Shown: piece after piece, positions 13,588-25,500 of the stretch
Layout: every line of letters begins with the position of its first letter
How positions within the stretch are numbered: position 1 is the first letter of the stretch
Source: Glandiceps talaboti
Taxonomy: Eukaryota > Hemichordata > Enteropneusta > Spengelidae
DNA: 64,000 nt
Direction: 5' to 3'
Assembly (NCBI RefSeq): GCF_964340395.1
Contig: NC_135552.1
Coordinates: forward strand, 19,009,681-19,073,680
Translations under genes and position numbers: made by a program
Notes under the pieces: model-generated
Database searches by the model: none
The model's input: the letters and a program-made list of their open reading frames with translations, nothing else
Told to the model about the DNA's origin: nothing

Positions 13588-16532
13588 TCTAGCCCATGCA
13601 GTCTGCAGATCCTGTGGGAAGCACAAAAATAACCCACCCCTACTTCAGTGAAGACACCTGCAGAGCCAATCATGAACAAGCAAATGACATCTGCCCCACA
13701 TACACACTTTCTCTAAAGTACTAAATAAAAAGAACAGTAACTGCCATACGTAGTAGCTTGAGTGACAGGTTTGTTGCGAATAAAATTTTTTTTGAAAGAT
13801 TTGTGTCTTTAGACAAAACAATTTTTTTTTGATACTACATGTACATTGTAGGTCAGTACACTGTAGTAGGTGATCAAACCATTCCATCCAGGGTATACAC
13901 ATGATATTGTAAAGTTTGATAGTGGCATTGTAATTTGTACATGTACATGTACAATCCCAGGCTAGAGACTTACAAAAATGCACAACCTTGCTGTGGTCCT
14001 TAATACAACAGTACATGTATCTCATTCAAGCTATGGATAATATAGAGATTGGGAACCATTGTAACAAGTCTGTGGGCTAGCACTACACATTGAAATATGA
14101 CTATGAAAACACAACAATACCCCAACAGAACCAATATGGGGTGGGGGAGTGGGGGCGGCAACAAATTAAAGGATTTTCTCCAGATGACAACATCAATGCT
14201 ATTAACCATACATGTACAACCGTTAACGGGGAAGTAAAGCGTTTCAGCTACTTGTCCCGTTCAATTAAAACGTTCATATCAGGTGTAAAATAACAGTGTT
14301 TGATTATCAACCCAGTACGCAGTCTCAATTTGTAAACAATGTCGCCAGCACCGGAAACCCGTCTGTGTCACAATTAGACTGGAGTCAAATATTATTGATA
14401 CTTCATTGACAGTTAGTGATCAGCCCAGGTCTACCCTTCCCGCTCTTTTACCCGTCAAAAATCAAATCAACATAAACTAAACCAAACCAATGAAGTGCCA
14501 CTTCCATGACCATAAATAAAGTGGACTAAAAACAGGAGCTCTCATTCACACTCTCACTTCTACGTCCATCGTAATACATTTAGCATGATGGAAGGACATA
14601 AACTAACGAGTGTGACTTCACTCGGGAGGCAATACCGTCGAGGAAAAACAGTTTCAGAAGAACTCGGTCAGCTCCTCGTAAGCGATATCTTACGAAATGG
14701 CGGAAACAAACTCACTGGTGATATTCCTCGTGGAGTACTTACATTAGTGGCGAAGAAGTACAAGTTTTCGAGATATGGGGTGCACAATATATGGAAACGA
14801 TATGTCAAGAATAATGCCTGCGCAGTTGTGGCTAAAGAAACAACATATACGGGTAAACTGTCCCAGAATGACATTGCATACCTCGAATCATTGAAGACAG
14901 ATGAACCATCAATATCATACAAGGAAATGAAACAGCAACTGACACAGTTTTCAGCGACGAACGTATCTTTAATGACGATATGTCGGGCCGTGAAGCATAA
15001 GTTCAGCCATGGGCCGTGGACATTCAAACGAGTAACAAGAGTCGCGGAACAAAGATTTACTTTAGAAAATCTACAATATACTCAGGCATATTTAGACAGT
15101 TTGCATGATATCGATCCTTGGAGACTTAAGTTCATGGACGAAAGTGGTTTTAGAGTGACAACTGTAGCAAATCCGAACTACGGTCATGCCTTTTTAGGTC
15201 AACGTGCAGTACAAGTAAGACGATACGACCCTACTCCAAATATGACTTTGAACTTACTCGCTGGTTTACAAGGAGTCGCACACGTTCAAACTCTTGATGG
15301 TGCATCCAACTCTATGCATTTCGCTGATTTTATTAGGCAGTGTGTTGAGACAGTTGATGAGTACGGCGTCAGAGCACTGCAGCCTGGAGATTTTCTAGTT
15401 GTCGATAACGCACCTATACATCATAGTGACATAGCGCGGGAACTGAATTTGTGGCTGAACATACAAGGTATCGAGGTTATTTTTACTCCCAAATATTCGC
15501 CGGAGTTCAATCCAGTTGAGTTCTGCTTCAATAAAATCAAAAGGACTCTAGAACGACCTCCACTATCAGAGCTTGCCTATCGTAATTTGAGTGTAGCAAT
15601 TTACTCAGCTGTTGAAGAAGTTTCCCCTGCGGATGTTCATGGATTCTTTTCAGCAACAGGCTATCTGTTTGTTTAGAACTTTAATTTGTTTTGATGATTT
15701 TACATGTGTAAATCGTTTCCAAAATTGCTAACATGATTTTTAATCGTCAAACATTGTGATTCATTAGCGGGAACATTGTGTATTCCACCAGTATAAATAC
15801 ACGTTGTAAATGTATTTTAGTAACAGTTTTGGTTCTCGGATGCCATGGCTTGGGCTTAACTTGACATGTTGACATGTTATATGTATTGCTATGTAAACCA
15901 TATAGAGAGTGAATCAAGGCTGTCTATGTAAACCTAGCCAGTTATTTTTTATCCACATATCATTTCTTGTAATGAACGTAACAACATTCCTGTTATGTTG
16001 AAAAAATTACGCAAATTGAAAGTTTTATTGATGTAACACAACTTTATTCATGTGACACAACTTCAACTATGATAATAAATTCTACATGTAATCCATCAAA
16101 TGAACCAATAAAGGAAAATAAATGAAATTTTGAGTTTTGTGATATTTTACATTATCATACATGTTATAGGCATTGCTCTCCAACGTCTATGACTTGTTTA
16201 TACTAGAAGTCGGAGAACAAGTTATCAAATCTAACACACTATTTTTAGTAACTACAGTATAAAGCTTATCGGTTATGCTGAATATAAACTACACATTGAA
16301 CACGAAACTACACTGAATATAAAACTCTGAAAAGAACAACTTAAATTTTCGAAATAAACATAATTAAAGACACCTGTCTGTACACGTAATGTCCAACCAC
16401 ATGACAACATTTGCATGATTTGTATAAAGTAAAACATACTCGTGACTTACTTTCAGTCAGACCATTTTAGTTCTCATTTTATGGCTGTGGTGGGGAAGGG
16501 AGTGGTGGAAGTGGTGGTGGAGCTGTTGCTGG

Positions 16533-16563
<31 letters not shown>

Positions 16564-19500
16564 GGTGGTGGTGGTGGTGGTGGTGGTGGTGGTGGTGGTG
16601 GTGGTGGTGGTGGTGGTGTAGACTGAGAAAATGGTTGACCTGATCCAGTAATTTGCGAAAATTCGTCGACTGTGTGAGCTAGCGGATTTGTATGATAGAA
16701 TGATTGCGTGTATGGCGTTGGTTGAAGGGTATACGGGGCCATTGAACTATAGAAGTGAGAATCGAACCCGGTTGTTTGCGGCTGTGAGAACAGACTGAAA
16801 TGGGGATAATGATACCCTGGATACAGACTACTCTGTGGACTAGAATATGCATCATTGTAAAGTGATCGAGCGGCAGACGGCGTGTGTGTATCACGATTCA
16901 AACTCGTCGACGACTGCACTGTGCTAAGTTGAATTGCATGTTGAATTTGCTGTTCTTCTTCGCCCATGTTTCTTGGGTATAAAGGAGAAGGTACCTCACT
17001 TGGCAAATCGCGCTCTTTTTCACTCGCTGAACTGGATCTTACTTTATCTTCAACCGGAGTTTTTTCTGGAAACTTCACCTTGTATATTGGGTTGTTTTCC
17101 AATAGTTCACGAACCCTGTCCTTTGGTTTCACTGGTCTACCCTTGGTCAGATGATCACGTTCATAGTTAGCAATAATTTCAGGAAAACGACGATACGCTA
17201 CCTCAATATTTCGTGGCAGTTTACCATGGTAATGCTCATTTAAAATGCGGGAATGTTTATTTACCAACCACTGCTTAGGTGTGTCACCGGTTACAGTAGA
17301 TACCAAATACTTCGACGGATCACTATTTATCAACCAACTTTCGATTTTCCGCTCAAACGTAGACATTACTTTATCTTTAGTTTCTATTTTCTGTTTCAAC
17401 TCAAGGTCCCTCTTCTTAATATCCTTCTGTAGTTCATCACGATGTTTGCCGAGACCCGCTAGTACACTCTTCTCATTAGCGTGATCTGGATGAGATATAT
17501 CACCACAGATCTCTGCAGAAGAGCACGCCTGGTAGGGACAATTTCGCCGAGTATGAGAATCACGGAGGTGACACTTTCCACAACGCTTGTATAGGGAATC
17601 GCCAGGTTCAGACCGGGAATACTTTGTATTTTCTTCTGCGATCTGGGCCTCTACTGTCCCAAGTTCTACTTTTAGGTCATTTAGTTCAGTTTCTTTCACC
17701 TTTATGGCTAATTCGAGTGGCGATGTGTATACAAACTGATCGGTACATGCATTTTCGCTGGCCGTACTAGTACATGACAGTGTACTCTCTCGAACTTCAG
17801 ACGTAATTGACCCACTATCGTTGTCTACACTGGCGTCGGTGAATCTTAGTCGCTTCGGTCGGCTTCCATGTCCTTTGTCATTGTTCCTCAAACTGGTTGG
17901 TACAGGAGAACAACCATCAACGATAGATACCTTTATCCGCTTGTAGTCAGCCCGTTCCACTGGTTTAGCACAGCGAAACATGTCAGCCATGTCAAGTTCA
18001 TGGTTAGACAGAGTGATAGACGTTCCATTATCATCTTGATATTGGACCTGGAAATCCATACATTCTAACGATGGTACTTGCTGTTTTATTGTAGATATGA
18101 AATGTTCATAATTCAATGTCTCATCGATGTAGAGATGTCGAGTTTTGTTCCAATAGCTGAGCTGAAATTGATACGCCATCGTGACGGTGACAACCAGAGT
18201 GACTGACAGCCAAATTTTGTTTACAATCTTATATGTTTATTCAACTTCATCTCAGTGAAGGCGATTTTATATACACAGTCGTAAAAGGTGGGGGAAAGTC
18301 AAAACTGTCGTGCCTATATTTAACCGTTCCTCTAAACATGATATTCCACGTATTGTCAACTTGTTTGACTTACACGAAAAGAAGTCGTCGGGATTTACTC
18401 CAGAATTTCATTTATTCATACAATGTAATTAATCACGAATAGTATGTCATATTTAGGTTAACGTTACTCCCCCATTAAAAATGACATTGTCCAGAGAATA
18501 TTTGATCTCATTTTATACAGAAGTCCATGTACTTGTTTCCTGATGAGTAAACATCCGTTTACAGATAGATTACATTTAGAGCGACCACGTACTGGGTTGA
18601 TAATCAAACACTGTTATTTTACACCTGATATGAACGTTTTAATTGAACGGGACAAGTAGCTGAAACGCTTTACTTCCCCGTTAACATACATGTGAATATC
18701 AAGTATGACGTGTGGTTAAGCAAAATAATAAATTTACTCGGAAAGTAAACTGACTTTTGCTTTTCTATACAGTTAGGATGATACTGATGTCTGCCAGTAG
18801 AGGTGGTGACAGGTTAGGTCAGACTGGTTCATTTCATTCAGGATCATTCATCAAATTGATTGTTAAATAATTAGAAACTGATGTAGAAGGTATATACTTC
18901 CTTCACATATTGCCAGCTTGTAGCTAATTTATCAATGGGGGTCCAATTTTATTCACAGTGGCTTATTGGAATATGTATGTTTTCAATGTCTGTACAGACA
19001 TGGGGGAAAGTAGAGAGTACAAATACATGTCAGCTATGTCATGTGATTCAGTCCTACCAGTCCTTCCTTCTCCTTGGAGTGGTAGGTGATACGGATAAGA
19101 TGGGCAATGTCACATCTCACTGTCACCACGGCTACACGTGTATTCATTTAAAGCACACAATTTGTATGGCTATATGGTCATATACCATACCAAATACACA
19201 CGAAGTTGTATGTCTTTGAACAGAAAATATAGGTTTTATACCCTAGACATTCTACATCATTACAACACATATCTATGTCATTGGTTCTCCTGTGCTCAAT
19301 ATGAGTAAAAAATGATCACATTCGCCCTTATATTTTCACCATTTTTTTCCTTAGCCAAAGCTTGCATAAGTCTATAATATCATTCTTTAGTGTTAATATT
19401 TTTCTTCACTCAGTGAGATATAAGGATTTTGTCACTGCTCTTTTCACCAGAGCAGGCCAGGCCTAAATGTCACTCATTTTCCTCAGCTGAACAAATAAAC

Positions 19501-22500
19501 ATATTGAGGAATAATATCCAAACAGATGTCTATGAATAGGAGAAAAGATGAACATCAAAAAACCAGATCTAAGATCACATGTACATGTACTTATTCAGGA
19601 CAACATCATTAGACTTGTGTGAAAGAGCGATTTTAATGAGGAATACCTTGACAAGTGTGGTTAGCAGTCATTAAAGTACATTAAATATATACAACTGTAC
19701 ACTTGGCACCATGCACCTAATGTGTGCCATGTTCCCCAGCAGGCTATAATATACACTACATTTATAGCTCTATGCATGGAATGTTTAATGAGGCCAGATT
19801 GTGTAAGAATGCATTGGTATCAGCAACCCCAAGAAATATGGCACATCACCATGCCATAATGACTTCACTTCACCGAGACATTTGCATTGGTATTTCAATC
19901 TACACGTACTTGTTCATACTTTGTAATATTCATGTCACAATCAGAGGTATGTTGACATACAATATTTTACCCTCTTTCCTGCCTGAAATTTTGAGATGTG
20001 CATCAGATCTTTTCACTTTCAAAGACACATTACGACTTTGTCACTTTCAAAATACTTGTATCACCTCAACCGTACTCTACTCGTTGTCACTACCATAGGC
20101 ACAGGTACATTGCAATACCACACACCACACTTTCTCTGCTGCTCACACAGGCTTCTTTTTCTGAGGCACTGCACCATACCAGCCTCTCTCCTGCTGACTA
20201 ATTTGTTCTTTTGGAAGGAGAATCGAGCACACAACTACCATGTTAGCCTCTCTATGCATTTTGTACTACATGTGTGGCAGCATTAGCTGATGTCGGCCTG
20301 GATAGCATGGTTGGTAGCGCATCTGTCTAGTGATCGGAGGGTCTCGAGTTCAATTCCTTACTGAGATAAAACCAGGTACTGCGCCATGCTAGCCTTTTTG
20401 CTGAGTACAAAGTCATTTTCTATAAGTGTAAGTTATCATTTCAAGTACAATTCTGAATTCTGTTCTAGACAACTACAATATTCAAAATCCAACTACAACT
20501 ACATTATGTTAAATATTCTCTGAGATAAGAAATGACATTCTACACCAAATACATCAACTTTATGAGAACAGGCACTTACTACATATGTACATGTATGGAT
20601 CAATTTTCTCTACATATTTATATGACTCATCATCCAGTGCAGTCAATATCAAGTTTCTGACAGATCTCCATTAATTTTTATGATACTGACCAAATAAAGC
20701 CAACGATAAATCTAACTGACAGGGTTCCATGGAGTTGTTGAAACACATTTTAAGTACATAGAAATGTATCATCTTTCTGTCTGTAAACACTCTATCCTAG
20801 AATGAAAGTAGAGTTTTCATTTCATTCAAAAAGACCACGATGTAGTCATTCTGGCAGAGCTCACAATTAAAAAGTAATATACATAAAAAGGATTATGTTT
20901 ATATGGTAGGGAGTCAAAATACTGAAGACTGAATGTGAACAAAATATTTACAATATGGGGTAAATAAAACCTGCCAGGCAAATCCTGTCTTGTTCTATAC
21001 ATCACTAAAAGATGATATTGTCTTCACTTCACCTGATACATGCAGGCTGACCAGCTGACAGACAATGGTTATACTCATATCTGATCATTATCTTCACAAA
21101 TTTCTTACAAATTTAAAATTTACTATATCTACATGTAAATATCTCAGAGGTTGTTTGCATCCCATGAAATGTAATCACACATGTTGGAAGGCGGGCAGGG
21201 TGGTGGTGGGGGTGGGGGTGGTGGTACATTGTTTGCATTCCATGAAATGTAATTATACATATTGAAGGGGTGGGGGGGGGGGGGGCAGAGTGCCCTGTAA
21301 CCCAATTTGACTTACAAGAAATGCCAGTTTTTCTTATTTTGACTCACAACAAAATTTGGCTATCATTAGAGGGCACATGGGAGGGGGGGGGGGGGGTTAT
21401 CAGGTTGAGTGTCAGCTTGTATAATGTACATGTATATACTTAGATTAGATATTATTACTCCCAATATTTTTCTTCAGTTCAGAGAAGAAAGAAGATATGT
21501 ATCAATATACACTTTGTGCTTAGCTTTGTCTTCTTCACTTTGTTGTGAATATATCACCCTTTTTCCTCAGAGTAGTTTCAATTAATATACATTTGTATTC
21601 ACCAAATGCAATCAATGAAAACCTACAACTTTGCAATATCCATGGTAACAACTTTGAATCACCTGGCAACAAGTGTTTCCAACAGTAAGAGCAGACATTG
21701 TTTCTATGGCCACACATACCAGATATCACTGGCTATACATATAGTAGAAAGCTGCTGACTAACGATACAGTATAGGAACTAGACTACAATACAAGAGTAC
21801 AGGAATGATAATTACATATTCTAAGTAAATATGCTGTCAAATAAACAAAGCACACCATGGGTAAGGAATGGAGGGGGTTTTGATTCTCTGGGCCAGTCTT
21901 AGACTCTATAACTGAGCCATACTTTGGAAATCAACATACACATGTAATCCTTGAAAAGTCTAGCAAACTGAGCGATATACAAAAAAGCTGTGAAAGTAAA
22001 TCGAGAAGGTACATATTTGTTTGTTCATTTGATACTGTTTTCCCATACTACCATAGTCTGGATGCCAACACAGTTTCTAACTAAACCAGTTCAGGTGTAA
22101 ATGGTACAGCAAACTGAGCGATATACAAAAAGCTGCGAAAGTAAATCGAGAAGGTATATTTGTTTGTTCATTTGATACTGTTTTCCCATACTACCATAGT
22201 CTGGATACCAACATGGTTTCTAACTAAACCAGTTCAGGTGTAAATGGTAACGATACCGTGGAGGAACTAGACTAACACTACCATGACAGTGCTTTACAAT
22301 TCTATCCCCCAGATACAGACCTGTATCAACACAACACAACACTCCTTGATACTTCCTTAATTCTTGGTAGCATATATTTCATTGCAGCTTCTATAACCAC
22401 ATAGGTTGCATTTATCGCAAACCACAGATAACAAATTATACAGCTGGGTTGACTGGGACACAATATGGTTCAAATCTTGTCCAAGGACTTTAGCCATTCA

Positions 22501-25500
22501 GAAACAAATGGCAGCAACAAGGCTTGAACCTGTAACCTACAGATTCAAAGCCATCCATGCTAGTCTAACCATTTAACCATCAAAACTTTGCAAATTACAA
22601 CTGGTTAGCTATAATTACATTATATTCCATAGTGAAATGTCATTGCCTAAAGACAGTATACCTCTCAGCAGGATGAAACACATACGCGTGTCATTTATTT
22701 TTCCAATAGCAATGACAAATTTAATATGAAATATCACGATCAGTACACATGTATGTCCTTGTTTTCATTTTTCATTAGCTTGTGTGTGGGCATAGAACAC
22801 TTCAAATTTCCTATTGAATCAAAGACAACATATTAAGGATAACTGCCTCGGGGGGCCTAATTCTAAGCATTTTTTTCTCTCAAACTTTATTTCACCTGTT
22901 TTTTTCCTTTGCATTTTGTACTAAAGCAACTCAAGAATGCATTTGGCACATCAACTCCAGAGTCATATTCCATCAAATCAATTGTAAAATTGTCAATTTT
23001 GAACACACAAACTCAAAGCCATTTTAATGACTTTCTACATGTACAAGTTTGCACACTATGTCAATGGATTCCAGGCTCATGAAACATCTGTCAGGATTGA
23101 AATTGATCAGGGGGGGACATTGGGGTCAAAGTTCACCACCATGGACTATTGGCCTTACACATGTGTTATTTTGATATAAATAGCCTAACTACTTGGCCTG
23201 ATGAAGCATGCTTGAGATCAAGTGTGCAAATCTTAGAAAATGTCTTCCTGTCTGTCACACTGTTTGTAAATCAATACATCAATACAGAATGTTACATATA
23301 CAGCAGTCCGCTAAGTCCAGCAGCATTAGAACTGAACTGTTCTGAATTCTACATAGCACTCTGAATGTACAAATGTATCTATGTTGAAACATTACACACT
23401 TTTCTTTTTGTCATGCATCATGACTTCATGTAATCTTTCTTACTTCTATCTTTTTCACACAGTATATCATGACAACAGGTTTAGATACGACACACTTTAA
23501 TTTAACTGCAGTGGGTGTTTACAAAAATCTTGTTTTAAATTGTAAATTGTGAACATTCATGCTAGAAATTCCTGACAAATTCATTCATTAGTTAGGAATG
23601 ACAAAAGGCAGTGTCAATGCTCAGTTCCTCCATCATAGAGTGGTAGTGTCAATGTGAATGTAATATACATTCTTAAACAGTGTCAGAACTTCAATACCCT
23701 GGTTTCACCACGGACTGTGACTTCGATAGCTGCAGTCATGAAAAGATGACGGCTATCATCATTATGTCCAGCACTGTAAGCAGGCTACAATCTGAATTGA
23801 CATATTTTTTAAAATTCAAGTATTACATCATGTAAGAAATACATGTACTGCCAAATTTATACAACTTATTACATTTCTTCAGACTTATGAACTGAGGGTG
23901 AATATAACAACATATGCAATGCAGCACATTGGTTCTAACTGTAGTGAAACTGTGTGAACTCTGTCCATACTGGCATACTGAACAAAAATAAAACCTCTTG
24001 AATTTATTACACTGGCCTGTCTGCTAAATTGGATTTCATCCTTCTATACCCATGATAAAAAATAAATCATGCTACATCCAAGTCAATGCCCATAAACAGA
24101 ACAGTTCTAGATTTCCAGACACTTTCTATGTTTCCACTGATACTTTGGTATTTCTAAAGATAACCAGAGTTTTATGGATTATAGCTACAAGTCAAGTCAT
24201 ACCATCAGTGGATATATAATATGCACACAAACCAGAGACATAAATTTTAAGATAACATGTCAACACAAGCCTCAATAAATTGTACATAGTGATGCTATTA
24301 ATCTGAAGTCATAAAATTATTTGAATTTGAAGCTATGATATATTGTATATGATTACAATTCCTGCTGTAGGCTACGACAGTCAATACATATATGACAACT
24401 TTAACACCTACATGTATCTTTTGATTAAAATCAAAATTTACATAATTTCTGCATACATGTGACACGACTATCTTTGCTATGATCATTAGTTACATTATGA
24501 ATACTTGATGGCATAGCTCATAGTCATGATAATTTTTTTCCTGACCTATGCAATGGATCAATTCCCTAGGATTACAGTAAGATTGCACAACTATGCAGTG
24601 TCATGACCTCTTTGGGAGATATAAATGTATAGTCATTAGACTGGGTGACCAGTAGGAAAAGACTTGTTACATCAGTGAACCCTGCTAATTACTAGATTCA
24701 GTGATACGCCCATTCAGCTACATGTATATATATTCTATGCTAACTAATATTCCAACAATAAATTTTGTGCACTCCACTCCTGTTATGACATTCGAATCTC
24801 CTTGTACTCTAAACATTTAAGTAATACTAAAATATTGTGATACAAATAATGTACCTCTCTCTAGTAATTAAAACGATATACTAGTAACCATTCCTCACCT
24901 ACTAACAAACATATACAGTATTTTACAATCGTATCATATTTTGATTTAAATTTCTGTGTCATGTACATGTATCGATACTAGTAACCATTCCTCACCTACT
25001 GACATATATTTTACAATCGTCTCATATTATGACTAGTCAGGCGTAGTGATACATAACCTTTATTGCGACATAGGTCGCACTACTTTCTTGTTCTTGACTG
25101 ATGTGCACATGTTAGACTTTTGGATTTGATATGTAATGTATTTTAGTGTTATAGACATGTATTACTATTACTTTGAAGGTGGGCTTGTTCAAGGATAAGC
25201 CAATTGTTCAAGTTTAACGTTTACATTAATAAGTTATTGACGTAAGTTTCTTCAAAATTTAATTTTTGTCTCAATACCCGAGTACTCATCATGGCATACA
25301 CCCTTCTTTTTGCAAAATAAATTTCATGGGATAATAAGAAGTTAATGTACATTGTACCTGCAAAGTGACATTTGTAGTTATCAGTGTTGACATTTGAGAT
25401 TAAAAGTTAAGATTGATAATAACACAGCCCCCCCCCCCTCCCATAAGTCTTTGGGATGAATTTTACCACACATTGTGAAAAAAAACATCTGCAACTCTAG

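Larger units (their letters stand above)
5063..14221. other. Intron 2 of the phosphatase gene, 3' part: no exon seen
   Basis: AT-rich intronic DNA. It holds several MITEs and tandem repeats listed separately. Scattered open frames below 130 codons have no recognisable motifs, and I would not call any a gene. Confidence 0.6.
14222..18685. mobile_element. Intact two-gene DNA transposon (IS630/Tc1/mariner-type transposase plus PB1-domain protein)
   Basis: The element is bounded by perfect 98-bp inverted repeats, 14222-14319 and 18588-18685. The outermost six bases are the palindrome GTTAAC at both ends, so the target duplication could be TA, TTAA or the whole hexamer; TA is the superfamily norm. 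If TA, the element proper is 14226-18681 (4456 bp). Two convergent intronless genes fill it: a plus-strand transposase (14585-15676) starting ~265 bp inside the left repeat, and a minus-strand PB1/zinc protein (18179-16479) starting ~410 bp inside the right repeat. Their 3' ends face each other across ~800 bp with polyadenylation signals for both strands. Both frames are uninterrupted and the repeats are identical, so the insertion is recent and could be autonomous. It sits in the large phosphatase intron. No similar architecture is known to me for this superfamily. Confidence 0.92.

Noticed and set aside
14668-15027. 119-codon minus-strand frame inside the transposase
   Set aside because: Shadow of the transposase coding strand; no motif.
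14222-18685. piggyBac assignment because TTAA occurs at the borders
   Set aside because: The transposase has the IS630/Tc1/mariner DDE pattern with NPVE, not the piggyBac DDD core; TTAA is contained in a palindromic GTTAAC.
20293-20365. Functional tRNA gene
   Set aside because: A and B boxes are present but the arms do not close into a cloverleaf and no terminator follows; called a SINE.
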